Shown: one piece after another, positions 13,656 through 28,600 of the stretch
How positions within the stretch are numbered: the first letter of the stretch is position 1
Layout of the letters: the number at the start of each line of letters is the position of its first letter
Assembly: GCF_020184175.1 (NCBI RefSeq)
Contig: NC_065530.1
Span: 65,945,260 to 66,009,259, forward strand
Reading direction: 5' to 3'
Length of the DNA: 64,000 nucleotides
Source: Aphis gossypii
Taxonomy: Eukaryota; Arthropoda; Insecta; Hemiptera; Aphididae
Notes under the pieces: generated by a model
The model's database searches: none
Told to the model about the DNA's origin: nothing
What the model saw: the letters and a program-made list of their open reading frames with translations, nothing else
Program-made: the position numbers and the translations under genes

Positions 13656-16600
13656 TGTATATATACGTACGTGGCAGATGTGTAAAGACCCTTGTTGGAG
13701 TAGTCGTGGACGTTAGAGGGGGTTGTGGAAAGAGGGGAGCAACACACAAAATGGTGGCCGCCCTGAGTTAGGTGGAAACGTAATGAACACGTATATATAT
13801 ATATAGGTATATAGATATATATATATATAGATATATAATACGCGTATACAGGGTGATCTAACAACCATTCTCATCCCACTTGTATCCACGATCCTTGTAT
13901 CCTAAATTTGAAATATTTGATTTTTGAAAATGTTATATATTATTATACATACCAAAGTACCTAAACTCTTTTCTACCGTGAATTTCCATGCAGATGATTT
14001 TTTTGAAAATGTCGATGTATTGAAATCAAAATTTGAACGATTAAGTTGTGTTTTTAAGTAACTCGCAGTATAATAATCTTTATTAAATAATAAAAATAAA
14101 AATGTAATTTCCTTAACAGTTTTAAATAAAAAGTGTTAGTTATTATCATGTAGGTATTAACAAAAAAAGTATCTTTAAATGAAATAAAAATGTTCAATAA
14201 TATTTGAAAATATGTTACTATAATGTTAGCTTGGAAATAGAGATTTTTATTGGACCACTATAGGGCACAGTGATAAAAAAAAAAAAAATAAGATAATATT
14301 CAATTTTATTAAATAAAATGTAAAATATTTTTTTTCACACATGAAAATTTGTTATAAAGTTTTACTTAACAATAATAAATACGTGACGCAAATAATAATG
14401 ATATTAATAGTATCGCAGTTTGTATGGTTATATTTTTTTCAGAGTACTTACAACCGTAATATAATCGCGTACCTCCGTATATTATAATATGATTACAGCG
14501 TAACATAATATTATAGTTTACTAATACGGTTATTGTATGTTACACCACTGTTGTTAAATCGCTCGTAACTCTTGATTCCATGTATCAATATCGTTCTAAG
14601 AAATGTTTTTTAACGTCTTTATAAGAACACAATCACATATTAAAGCAGAATGATATGAGAATCATTACAATTTCAGACGTTTTAACAGTGACTTTCAATT
14701 CATTTTAGATTCTGAACGGAGACATGAATGTATTGATTTTATTATAATAATGTGTATTTTTTTTCTATCTGTCTACACCTTTTTGAGCAGAAAAAATTCT
14801 TAAGTATTAAAAAATAGAGGTGGTTTCTGGTAGCCATATAATAACCGTATAAATAGTAAATACTTGAAATTTTCATCAAATGTTTAAACTCTTAATTTTT
14901 ATTTATAATGTTTGAGCTAATTATAAGGAATAAGAATTTTTCATTTTACTTAGTTATTTTTATAGAAATGTCAATTAAAAATTATTAGCTGAAAAAAACC
15001 TTGAAAAATAAATAAAACGCTTCTCAAAAATGGTTTAACTATTTTGTATTTAGAAATTCATAAAACATTTTCTTTTTATATCTAAAATGTAATACAATAT
15101 TCCTCTTATGTATTTGATACTGGAACCATAATTAATCTAAAAAATATAAATACAAAGCAATATTTTTGAAAAAAAATTATATCAGCCTACCCTAATATTA
15201 AATGCAAAATATTTTGTTTTAATAGTTAAATTAAAAAATCATATCACGAAAAATACTTAGCTATATCAACTAACAGATCGACTCTGTATAGAGTCGTTTT
15301 TCATCTTCAATGATATATAAATATCATTTAATTCAAATTCAACACACCCATACAGTAATCCACTAGACACACAACTTACATCGGAGTTGCACTCATTTAA
15401 CTACTTTTTATTTTAACTTATAAATTCGATAGACCCCCATATTATATTATTATAAAAGAGTTTATACCACATATACTATATTACTAATACTAGGGTTCGT
15501 GAAATATTTTTAATAACAATTCCTAAACTTAATAACATAATATTATTAAACTAAGTTCAATACCGTATATCGTATCGTGCATGGTTTTGAAGAGTTTTTC
15601 TAAAATATGCAATATATATATATATATATATACCTATAATTTCAAGGTGTTTTTGCAACTATGGAAATTCAGAATGGAATTGTAAAATTCATAAAACGAG
15701 AAGTTGAAGTGAACAACACGTGTTGTTGAAAAAATAACAAAAAAAAATTGTCTGGCCTACTACGTACAAGAAACTGCTGCTGCACGGTTCTTCAACTATA
15801 ATATTATGAGTATTGCTTGAGTGCTATAGCGATTCCAATTTGTGACGAACATATGTACTTATATTATATGTGTGCGTACACAAGTTTATTGTTTTTGAGT
15901 GTTCCGTTTAGAGCAAATCCAATATCTAGCGAAATACATATTATGTAACATTGTTAGATTGGTAGATCAATGCGTATTATAATAAAATAAATAAATTCGT
16001 ATACACTCAAATCTATATTTTGGAACCGAATATTTTTCTTTTTAATCGTTTTAAAATATTTTAAAATACATGTTTGTATTAAACATTGTTATTGATATCG
16101 ATTTCCATCTTTCTGTCTTTTAATAATAATTGTATAATATCGTATAATACGAATAAAAACTTTGTTTAATATAAAAGTTGAAACAAAAGATAAGGATTTA
16201 TTGGCGTCAACAGCACGGTTTTTATTAGATTATGTAATATATGAGCTTAGATAAAAATAAATGAAATGTAGTAAATGGATTTTTTAAATGTAATATATAA
16301 CATTAACTAATTAATAACCATACTGAACTTTGCCTAAAAATCTAATGTGTAAATTCTACATTAATTAAGTACATAAATCAATATATAAAATAATACATTA
16401 TAAGATTATAGTTATTTATCTGATTTTTACACATTATAGTTAGTTAGTTTCTTCTAAAATAAGTATATTTTGTAAATTATTTACGGCTATAAATTATTCG
16501 ACATTAATTATGAACCACTGATAAAATATTTTACTATAATTAAAAGAACAAAAAAATTATTTTTTCAAGAGTATATTGGTATACATTTAAATAGCTCTGA

Positions 16601-19600
16601 ATAATCTGTAGCTATTTCTCTATAATAGTGAAACATATTTTATTAACTTTATATTTTTCACCAAATAAAATAATTTAATAATTGTATTTGAGACTTCATA
16701 ATATTAAATATGAATATAATTATGAGTAAACTGATAAAATTTCTACTTGAAGAACAATAGAGCAACTATTAATAAATAGATGTTATACTTAAAATTAAAA
16801 TTAGTAAACTTTACCGATGTTAATTACATATTTTGTTTAAAAGGACATTAGATACAGTGAATTATATTTGATTACCTACTTATTGTATGGTATAATATAG
16901 TATAAAAGTACCTACATCATAATGCCACTTGAATATGTTAATTATTTTAAAAATCGTTTAGTATTAATTAGGTATTAATAATTATTATGAATATGTTTTA
17001 TTAACCCATCTTTCTTATTCCTAAGTAACTTTTATAAATGTCATCAAACATGAGTGTGAAATAGCTGAGTAGTTCATGTATTTTTTTATTTAGGTAGTAA
17101 TCATATTCTTTATATATATATATATATTTTGTTTTGTTTTATTGACAAAAAAAAAAAAAAAATACAAATAGAAACAATAACAGTTTAGGTTGTAGTCAAC
17201 GTAAAGATTTTTATTTTCTCACGTAATAAATTAAGCCAAAACTTTTAAATAATATATTATACAAATATTTCTGGTTTTCTGGTTTTGTTTAGAATAAAAT
17301 ATAACAGTACCATATTATACATGTACAAAAATGTCGTTATTTAGCTAACAGTATTGTTGTCACTGATAATAATATAGTTCCAAGAACACAGTACACAGTA
17401 TGTAAAGATTTAAGATTTAAATTATAGGTACTCTATAGTTACAAACCAAAACAATAAATTCAATTAAGTTCATAGTTCATACATTTACTTTTTTATATTA
17501 AATGATTATTAAATTGCTAAATTACTGTTATCTAATTAAAAATATATTTCATTTATGCATAGTGAAATGCATTAAATATTTAACTTACGATATGAAAAAA
17601 AAAAATGCTTAGTGAAACCATAGATATTAAGACTTTTCAATAAACTTATAATTTATGACAAAATTAAGTTCAGTTATACGTTTAATAACCAATCGATAAA
17701 TAATAATCATTTATATAGTCACAGTATAGCAAGACCAATAACATTGTATGAAGTAATTACTATACAAAAATAAGCGTTCACTTTGCAGTTAGCACACTTT
17801 TAAGCTTTGCTGTGAAAATAAAGTTGTTATTATCGCCCAAAATATAATATTATCCGCTTAAAAAATAGGTTAATAGTTTTTTATTTTATTTTTAATGTTT
17901 TTAATTTCTACTATGTGATGAATTTTCAAATAGGATGGTACATTTTTTATAATTTATTCCGTTTTTAACAAAAATTTGTTTTTGAAAAAAAAATAGCCAA
18001 TTTATTTTGTTACGAAAAATATTTAAACGCTGTTCACTGCGACTATATCTATATCGTGTATATAAATTTGGAGATGCTATAGCTACGACGACTAAATAAG
18101 AAAAACAAATAAAGATAAAGAAGAAAAAATAGTATAGCAACTAATAGTAATAGTTGTGGATATAAAATGTAATTGCCGAAAGTGAAAAAGTGGAAAATTG
18201 TTTGTAATAAAAGTGAAAAATAAAATCTGAATGTACCTCTATAAGAAATTTAAAACTATTATATTAATATAGAAACGTCTATAACTCACATATTTTTTTA
18301 TTGGTTTATAAATATATAGAATCTATACCTCATACTATAATACACTATATAGATTCCGTCTAATAACATAAAATATTATCTATTGACTCAATGCGTGTCG
18401 CACAAAACTTACTCATCATTCGTGTTTGTTACAACTGCGCATTAAACAGTGTTGTGTTATTGGCTAAATATTATAAAAGTTCACAGATGTATCATAAAAT
18501 GTACGATAAATAAAATATAAAAGAAATTATCCAGATGTAAAACCCTAAACTTTTATTTTTGTATATGAATTTGGGGTGTATTTTTGTTTTATGACTATCG
18601 TTTTTTAGTTTCCAAATATAACTGAAAACAACAACAAAATATAAAATCAACGGATTTTGCAATTTTATAATTTTAACCATTTTACTGACGAAAACAACTA
18701 ACTCAAATACAGTAATATAGTAATATAATACAACAGTTTAGTCAAGTTGCTACATAAATAATACAATAATGGCAATAATAATAATAGTTTAATGTTTTAA
18801 CGTATCGTGTTAAATAACATTTTATATATTAATATATAATATTAATTATATGAATTTGTTGGTTGTAAAATAGCATGACATTATTATGGTCTGGATATTA
18901 AATTATATTTTAAAAACATTGCACAGTATGATATAGAATAAATACATTTCATGAGCAAGATGAAACCTATTATAAACTGTAGAATGAACGATAAGTAGAA
19001 AACAAGTATAACCTGTTAAATCCTGTTGGCTGTTTCCCACTAATACGACTTTTCCTTGTGCAACACGAGAAATAATCTTTTCGGTATTGGAACACATTGT
19101 GAGTGGGTAGATTTCTTTCCCCCTTTGCAATCAAACTTTTTGTGTGTTCAACACATTTATTGTCAAACATCTATTTATCTTCTAAACTTGTAAGTATATC
19201 TTTTCGATAAATGGCCAATAAAATTCTCCTTTGACTCCTAACATTTATATATAATATTATATGTGAATTATGATATGGTATAATAGTATATTAGTTTTGT
19301 AAACGTGTCTCAAATAAAAATACACACTAGTGCACTATACGTATTTAGCTACTCTATTAGTAAACATGGCCATCACCCTAAAAAAAATATTTATTTAACA
19401 TTAAAAATTTATATTTTTATAGACCTAGAGAAATATAAATTATTGATTTTTAAATAAAACGTTAAAATGCCGTTATATGTATCTGAAACTTACAATAAGT
19501 CATATAGAAATTATTTATGTATCATGAGAATGAAAATTTTGAAAAAACCTAATCATCCATTAAAAAATGATAATATTAAACGAATATATGGTTTTTCTTT

Positions 19601-22600
19601 TCAACACAATAATTTTTCAGTTCCATGCAATTTACTACCCACTTTAGCATTGATATGTTTAAAATGCATTTTCCAACATACCCGGTTGCCGCATCTAGTC
19701 ACGCATAAAACTCGGGGACAAAAAACAATCCACCCTTAAGTTTACCGATTCCTAACGTCCGCGTATATAATACACTTGTATCGATTCACTTGGTCGGCGC
19801 CACCGTCGGACATTTTGTGGGTTTTTTATTACCTACCTACATAAAAACTCGAGACGTTCGCTGATATAATATAGCAATTTGACAGCGAAGTGAATGAAAA
19901 AACTAATTTAAACTATCTTACAGCATACCAACGAAAACGAAACCTGAATATATACATGTTATATAGGGGTGGATATGTGAATCCTACAATTTGGTAATTG
20001 TGACTCGTGGACCGGAAATCCAATTCCTGTAAACTTTACACCCCGTATAACTGTAATACTTCAAATAATTTTTTTCGAGCTTTTTTTATCAACCATATAA
20101 GAAACCGAATGGTCACTTAAATATTCTATTAAAATAATTCAAGAAATATTGTTTCACGTCAAAAAGTCACTTAAATCATCTAAATTAAACCCATGGTCAA
20201 CGAATAAAATATCATCACAATTGATTTGTCCAAGGACCAACAATCGCGATAGTATACGTATACGATTATTTTTTTAATACGCACACTGTTATCTTCTTTC
20301 CAACGGAAGAGCCTAGAGTGATTATAACTTTCAATCATTTGAAATCAACTTACAAAATAAAAGTAAACTAGATTTTTTTTTTTAGATTTCCAAGCCAAAA
20401 AAAAAAATTACTATTATTATATTATTTTTATTGTTTCAAATGATATACGTTTATAGTGTTCTCGTAGTACCGTAGACCTTGTAACTGATCAACTGATCCT
20501 CTCTAGCTGTGTATGTTTCTATTCCAAACGTCAATTGTATTAGTCGACAGCAAATTGCCACACCCGTCTTACTGTATTTTTCGTTTACGCATGAAAACTC
20601 TGCTAGTTTAATCGTATACGGTTCATTTCGGTGAACGTTTCAGTAGCATGTCTGTCAATATATCATTCTCATCCACGAAAAATTTGACGTGAAAACCACC
20701 ATTTTTTTTTCAACACTCACAAATAAGCCAAGTACGAAGTTCAAGATGTTTTCAATGTTTTCATTTTAAGCATAAAGGTTATTTTGTTAAGTAACTCATT
20801 TAATATACTATTAGAAAAAAATGATACCTTGGCAATCGCGTACCTGATGTACCTGATTTGCCTATCTAAATCGCCGTGTAATCAAAATCATATTATATTA
20901 ATATTATTGAAAAATATTAATTTTTTTAAATGTTACACAGAGGTGCCAAAAATATTACTCAATATGAAAATACCGACACCAAGATGATAAAAAAAGTAAA
21001 ATCGTTCCCAACAGAAATTATATGTCATTTTTAATTGGTTTTTATATTTTAAATAAAATTTGAAGTATTGGTACTATATTAAAATATACGCATACATTTT
21101 TAATTTAAAATTCCATTTATTAAAACTAATACAATAGGTTTGAGTCATAAAATGAGGTGGTATAATTAAAAAAGATGATTGTATTAAGAATTAGAGGGAT
21201 ATTTAAAATAACAAGATAATATTAGATACAATTACACTTAATTTAATTATATTAACAAAAAAATATTCTGAATTTGTATTGTACACATTTATAACTTTAT
21301 AACTTAAATGCTATTTGTTAAAACTATTACTTTGTTTCAGTCAAAAATATATGACAATATAATTTAAAAAATCTATTACAGTAGAATTTGCTTAATACAA
21401 CATCAAAGGGACCACATTTAATTTGGTCGCATTATCTGTAGAGGTTATACAAAACTATGTAAAAAAAACATTGGAAACGCGGCTAGCACTGGAAATTTTT
21501 TTGCGTATTAACCGATATGACAATCGATTACAACATTAATGACAACGAATAAATAATTTATACTGTTTAACCAGAGAGATATTTAGACCAACGAGATAAC
21601 ATATCGTGGTATCGTTTATGTTTAATTTAATTATATATTAGATATAGAATATTTACGTATGGATAGCACGGATAATAAAATATACTCCAATATCATAATA
21701 TATACTATAAAGCAATCAAAAGAAATTTATTTTTATTTTCGTTTTCATTATACCTAATATACAAAGAGAGAAGGAGAGCCCAGTCTACTAAAAATAACAG
21801 TATCATTTCGTCCGCGTTCTAATTTAATATCTTTAGGTTTTATACAGTAAATGTCGGTTTTTTTTCTTCTGAGTGAATAACATTATATTATCATACCTAT
21901 ACTTCGTAGGGTAAAAATAATGAACAATAAACAAAATGTATAACTCGAGTAGAGAGTTTAAGAAAAACTATATATATATACATAATATGAACATTTAACT
22001 TAGTAGCTGATTGACGAGTCCGAATATAGACGTGCCAGCTCGAATGTAGTTGATCGATAAGGTCGCGGGCCCTCCACTTTAAATCGCCGGCGGTCCGTCT
22101 AATTTAAGAACGACGACTTAACAACATAATAATAATAATATAATGACGATTCGTTTCCCTCTCCCTCCCTTCCCACCCCCACTTCCATTCTTATCCGACG
22201 CCGTTAAATTATTATAATTATAATCATCGTCGTCGTCGTCATAATAATGCAGTTGCACATAATACGAGTGTATCGTGTATAGTAATCGAGTTATTTACTT
22301 GTTTTTCTCCTGTTTGTTTGTCTTATTATTTTATTCAGCGCGTTGGGTTTCGTGTTCTCTCGACTGCGCCGAGTCTATCCGCCACCACCGTCGCGGTGGT
22401 ACTGGCCGAGCCGGCGACGGGCAACCGGCCAACTGGGGCGATTGGTTTTTTCGACGTGCTATTTTTGTGTTGACGAAGAAATCTCTCTCCGTCAACTCGG
22501 ATTACCGGCCGCGGATCGACGGTGGCGGCGAACCACATCAAAGCTCGGGGCCACCCACCCGACGTGTACAGCTGGATTATTATTCGACAGTATACGCACT

Positions 22601-25600
22601 CGCGGAAACCTTGACCGCAAAAAGAAAAAAACCCCGACGGAAAACCCTGTTCAGTAACACTACTGCCGTACACGCCATCATTCACACACTTGTCGTTTGC
22701 CCTTGGAAGTGGTATTTTTATAATTTTTTTTTCCTTCCTCTTATCGTTTTTTTCCTTTTCTTCTCTCTCTCTCTCTGTTTGCTGCGCTTAACGGTTTTCG
22801 TTTGCATAATTTTTCGCCCTCGATCGCGCCCGCCACGATCGTTCATGATGTCGCATATATCGGCGGGACCACCGACGACGACGACGATGCCGCGCGGCGT
22901 CTCGCGAGATGATTCGAAAGCCGAAAGCGACCGTGGAATAATATACAATAAACAACGCCCACTAACAATATTATATCATATATTTACATAATTTAAAGCC
23001 ATTAACGTTATGGGACGACATTTTGTATTCGCGGACTGCTTTCGCCGTCGAATCGCGAATATTATATATGTATTTAATTCTTCAAAGTCTACACCGAGAA
23101 ATAATATCGCTCCTCTTCCGCGACGATGTGCTATATATTCTAACGACATAATTTGTTAGCTCCCGAACACATAATTATTCTATGTATAATAAAATACAAT
23201 AGCTAGTGCCGCGCGCATAAATTTATGGCAACGGAAAACGGGATAATATTATTGTGATTCAAAACCACGTTTAAGTATGACTATATTGTAGTTGATCATA
23301 CATTAACGACTAAGTATATAACACCATTGAATTTCTTATGATTTTATGAGTACTGTACTTCTAATGTATTTTTTTTTTTTTTTGTATAGGTACCAAAAAC
23401 TGTGTGTAATGACTGTATAATAGGACTTAGATTTTAATGTACTAAAATTGTATCATGCCAAAAAAAAAACTCAAAAATATTGCGTTTGACATAATTTTAT
23501 CTTTTATAATACAATAGAAATATTATGTTATCAATATTGAATTAAAAAAAAGTATTATTAGAGGTTGCTGAATTAATAAAATTAACCCTATTATTATGTC
23601 ATTGAAAAATATAATATGTAGTTATGTATATTTTTAATTTTTATATTGAAATTAAAGATTTATTTTTTAAATTTTTGATTATGCCGTATTCTCCAGAAAA
23701 TAATTTTTAATAATTATCTAAAAACATGGAAATTTCCTAAGAAACAAACTGTAACTTAAAAAATATCGTATCAAAAAAAAAAAAAAAAATACATTGAAAT
23801 ACGAGTCCTAATAATAACAATCTCTTTAATGTGATTAATATAATATTATAATTCGTAACATTTTGATTAAGCCGTATTTATATCGTCGCATGCCAATAAG
23901 TAACTAGACGCAGCCATAAATCTACTGAATTGGTGACTTTGTCTGCTTTACTATATGATCAATCAGTACTCGGTAGATTATAGTCTTAAGTAAAAACAGA
24001 CACGCGATATTCACTGGATTCACGGGCCATTACTATAATAACGAAATTGTCACAATTTGCTATTACCAAGGATGTAAATAGGTACTCGATGGCAAAGTGA
24101 ATAATAATTCTAATAAACTTTTAGTGTCGAAAACATTACGAATAACATCACATATAACCTGCAAAGACAAGTTGATAAGTAGATATATTTACCTTTACGA
24201 TGTAAAGTCGACACTTAAATTTAACACTGATTTGACATGCGGTTCATAGCCTTTGGCAAACAGATAATAATATTATGTTTTCGTAATGGCATGTTTAAAA
24301 TTACTATCAAATGTAATATAAACATATGATATGTATTTTTGAACAATCGTCATTATTTATCATCCAAAATGTATTGTTACGATGCGTAAAATGGCAATCA
24401 ATCGAACACAGAGTGGAAAGCATCTTATAAACCGTATGGTTAGAAGCATCACTTCAACTATTTAATTATTTTCAGAAATAATCAGTAGGATATTTTTTTT
24501 TTTGGACTACTGTTTTTATCAGACTCAATATACTTGGTGGTGAGATGCTGGGTACGACCTAATCTTCAGAACTAAGAAACCGAGTGTATACGAGTAATTA
24601 TATTTCATTTTCAACTTTTCGAGTAATCCGAACATCCTAGACGGTGCGAATTCGTTGCGGTTATAACTGTATAGTGTAGTTTTCCGTATAAGTACTCCAC
24701 GCACGAACTTGTAAGTACCTATCTAACCATTCTAACCTATACGCATACGAGACACTCGCGGACGTCGGGATTAAGATCTTGGTCGTAGCAGTAGTAGTCA
24801 AAACGCAATCGATAACGTATTGCGACGCTCTGCGGACACGTAGAATACGTCTTTATTATTTGTAAAACTCGCTCAGGAGTCGTGAACATGTGAAACACAC
24901 AATAATATTTAGAGACGCGCGAGTAGCCGGGTTTATCTGCTCGTCGGGGCAGTGTAAGGAGAGGGGTGTTGTGGCGTGGGTGTGTGGGTCAGAGAAGAGC
25001 GTAGGTACTTACAGATTGGCAGAGCGCAATATGTGTGCGCGAGTTTATCGTGTGTATGACGTGTGTGCGTGTGCAGTACTGCAGTTCCTATTATTAACGG
25101 TTTTCATGTGTTTCATAGGCAACCGTAACATCTCGTCGTAATATTATAGCTCCCGCGATGCAATGCAATAATTTGAGATCCAATTGTGGACCACAGAGAT
25201 GTATAATAATGATAAATATATATATATAGAACGATAACTGTATACAAATGTACAATATGCCTATCGCATTAACATCAGTCCGCAGGCGAAACCGCGCTAC
25301 CGTCGACACCACGTGATATTACGACCGCCCATAAATTATTCATGAGGATGAAAAGAGAATGAAAAAAATATGTACGTGATTAAAAATAAAAAATAAAATA
25401 AACCGTGATGGCCTAATTCGATTTTTTGTTTTATATAATATAATATATATACACATATAATATACTCACATAATATATATATATACAGATATAATATTAT
25501 ACGTTCGTGGTTCGTATGCACAAATGAAGAACGAAAGGTAATTGTTGTAAATCAATATGACCAGAAAGTGTGTGTATGTATGAAGTATGGTTCAACGAGG

Positions 25601-28600
25601 GGAGGATAAATCCCCCTTGTGACTTTTTTTTTCAATTTTTATAAATATTTATATTATGCAATATTGTTATTTTAATAAAAAAAAATAATATAAATAATAA
25701 TAATAATACATATATATTTTTTAAACCTGATAAAATATCTATTCTCAATTTTTAATAACAAACTTTCTTTCTGGGTTTTAAAAAATATATATATATATTA
25801 TAATATATTCAATAAATTCTATCTTTTTATATCTATTTAGACTGTTAGAGTAGAACAGAAATTGCAAAAAACCAAACTTATATGTAAAATTCTCAAAAAT
25901 AGAAATTGATGCTGCTATGTTATATAATTCTATTGAATTTATTATTTTCTAGAGTGTGCATTATTACAAATGTTTTTTTTTTTACCTTCGTTATCTATTT
26001 GAACGTTCACACAGGAATTTTGAATTCAGTCTTTTTAGTAAATATTTAAGAAACATTATAATAGAAGCAAATACCTATTGTACATATTAAATGTGTTTTA
26101 AGTTAAAAAAAATATATTTAAAATAAAATAAGTATTAAATTAACAGTTCATACATAAAGCATACTACCTACTATATAACTCATAAAATATCAACTGTAGT
26201 CTGTAACGATTAAGGTTTTTTTTTATTTCTCTTATAATTGAAAATATGCATAAAACGTTAATTTAAAACTTTGATATTTATGAATTGTGTAATTATTATA
26301 TCATATATAGTTGTCTTAAAGCTAGGCTACAATTATTTTTTTTTCATTCTGTAAATAGTAAATATAACTTAAAATTCAGTATCAGATACACTTACAACAA
26401 AATATATGATTTAGATACCTAAAATTGTACAATTATTACCTGCTGATTATCTTATAGTCTATGTATGTAACTACCTACTTAATAAATTCGTCATTATAAT
26501 CTTAAAATTATATTTTTAACGATCAAAGTTAATGTTAAAAAATCGGCCTCATCCTATCTTCCCATGATAAAATCAATTTACCACCACTAGTGCAATGCCA
26601 ATTACTATTCACGGTGTAGAATATTATTGTATGTGATGTGATTAAAAACAATATTTTCATTTTTAATAAGTATAATACATTGACGTTATGAGATTATCGA
26701 TGGTACGAAAATAATGGTTCGCTTTAGACGAGTCTATAATAATATGTTATTTAACTATAACGTTGATTGATCGTCTGACCGATCCGGAAACAGTGAGAAT
26801 AACGCCCTCGATCGGTACCTATATATTGTTTGAATCGCAAGACTTAATATATTATTACCCAACAGACTATAATATTAACACAATAGCCGACAGAAAATTG
26901 TTTTCAAATATACTTGAATTTGTATACTATATAGGTATTTAAGAAGCGTCCAATACTCATATTGAAGTCTGTGGTGATACGGATTTTCTTTTTTAAAAAT
27001 TATAACTCTCTTTTACAACAAGTAGGTAGTTAAACAGATGGTATTTTTCTTTTTTGAATATTCCGATGTGTCGAATTCAAAATACGAGAACAATAGTATA
27101 ATTTCAAAGCCATTAAAACGTAGGTATGTAATAATAAGATAACTATAGTCTTTAACAATATTTTAACATAAAATATACCTAAAATTGATTTAATATTCAT
27201 ACAAGTACTTATTACTACATAATTACTAGGAGATACTATTATAATATAATATTATTATTATTATTATCCTTAAAACTAGTTAAAAGCTATCAGATTTTAA
27301 TATATTAATACTGATTAATATATTTTTCAAATCAGCATTACACACCAACCCACGCCAACCCCAACCCCATCCTACATATCTACCAAACAGATCGTCATAA
27401 ACTATTATCCTTAACACGAAGGGTTTAATAACTAAAAACTAATCGTTCAAATTTCAATTTTCATAAGCATTCGTACATCAACATTTAAAAAAATCATCTA
27501 CTTAACAATTTAACAGGAAAAAATTTTGTCACACAAATGATAGATTGTTCAAAAACTGACATAACAAATTCAATTATTTGAAAATAAGGCATTTAAGCAT
27601 ATTATAGCAACCTACCTAAGATTTTCAAAACTTGAAAAAAATAATTATTAAAAAGCAATAAAAGTGTAACTATATATGATTATGCTTGGTGAAGCGCTTT
27701 ATATAATATCCTAATGAATGTCGTTTGATAAACTTTAATAGAATTGACAGTAATATTCATCTATAAATAAGTTTGAAAAATATTTAACAATAACGGTGTT
27801 TAAAATCGAATAAGCTATAATGAAACCACCTGGTTGTTTTCTCTATGATAACAGCTGTGTTTTCGTATAAACCTTTACAATAATAATCAACTAGAAAAAA
27901 CTTTGAATTGAACTAAAACGTTACAACTGTTTTCCACTACATGCTAAAGCTGTATAAATATTAATACCACAACATTTTAAACTAATAAACTTAACCAAAA
28001 TTTAGAAATTTTAGATGAATTATTTTGTTGGCGACAATATTTTTATTACAGAACAGCTGTGAGATTTAAATGCAATTTTTTCGTGGTAAAATTATTTTGT
28101 TAAAAAAATAAAATACATATAAACGTATTACATAGGTAATAGGTATATTAAAGATTTTTTTTTTTTGTAATATTGTGGAAAGCTAATTTTTTGTTTCTCT
28201 ATCAACGCTTGCACTATCACACTGCACGAAAGTCTCACTTGGCCTTTTGACCCGACTCTATTATATGGATGATATGTTTCGAGTAATAGCGTGATACTGT
28301 GTAGTAATTTTCCCAAGAAATAATAATTGTACGGACATTAGACACGCCAAGACGATATATAATATAGCAGTCACGAATTCACTACTATATTACAATACAA
28401 ATTGTTGGGATTTTTTTTAATAATAAACGCACACAAAAATGTATAATAATATTCTCATGCACGTATTATATAGCACAGCCACGTCTCTTTTACTAACGTT
28501 TCACCAGCGTTAAAAGCCCGCGAATACATTTTTTTTTTTAAAACCGCTAGTGTCCTAGTCCTATTTTATACGAATCCAGTCAAATCGCAGAGGTGCAGTA

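Noticed and set aside
13402..13864. Open frames of about 60-115 codons over 13.4-13.9 kb on both strands
   Set aside because: They are built from (CA)n, (TG)n and (TA)n repeats.
22275..22991. 238-codon plus-strand open frame in the CpG-rich island
   Set aside because: It opens on GTG with no upstream ATG, has no recognisable domain, and long frames are also open on the minus strand here; GC-rich composition with few stops explains it.
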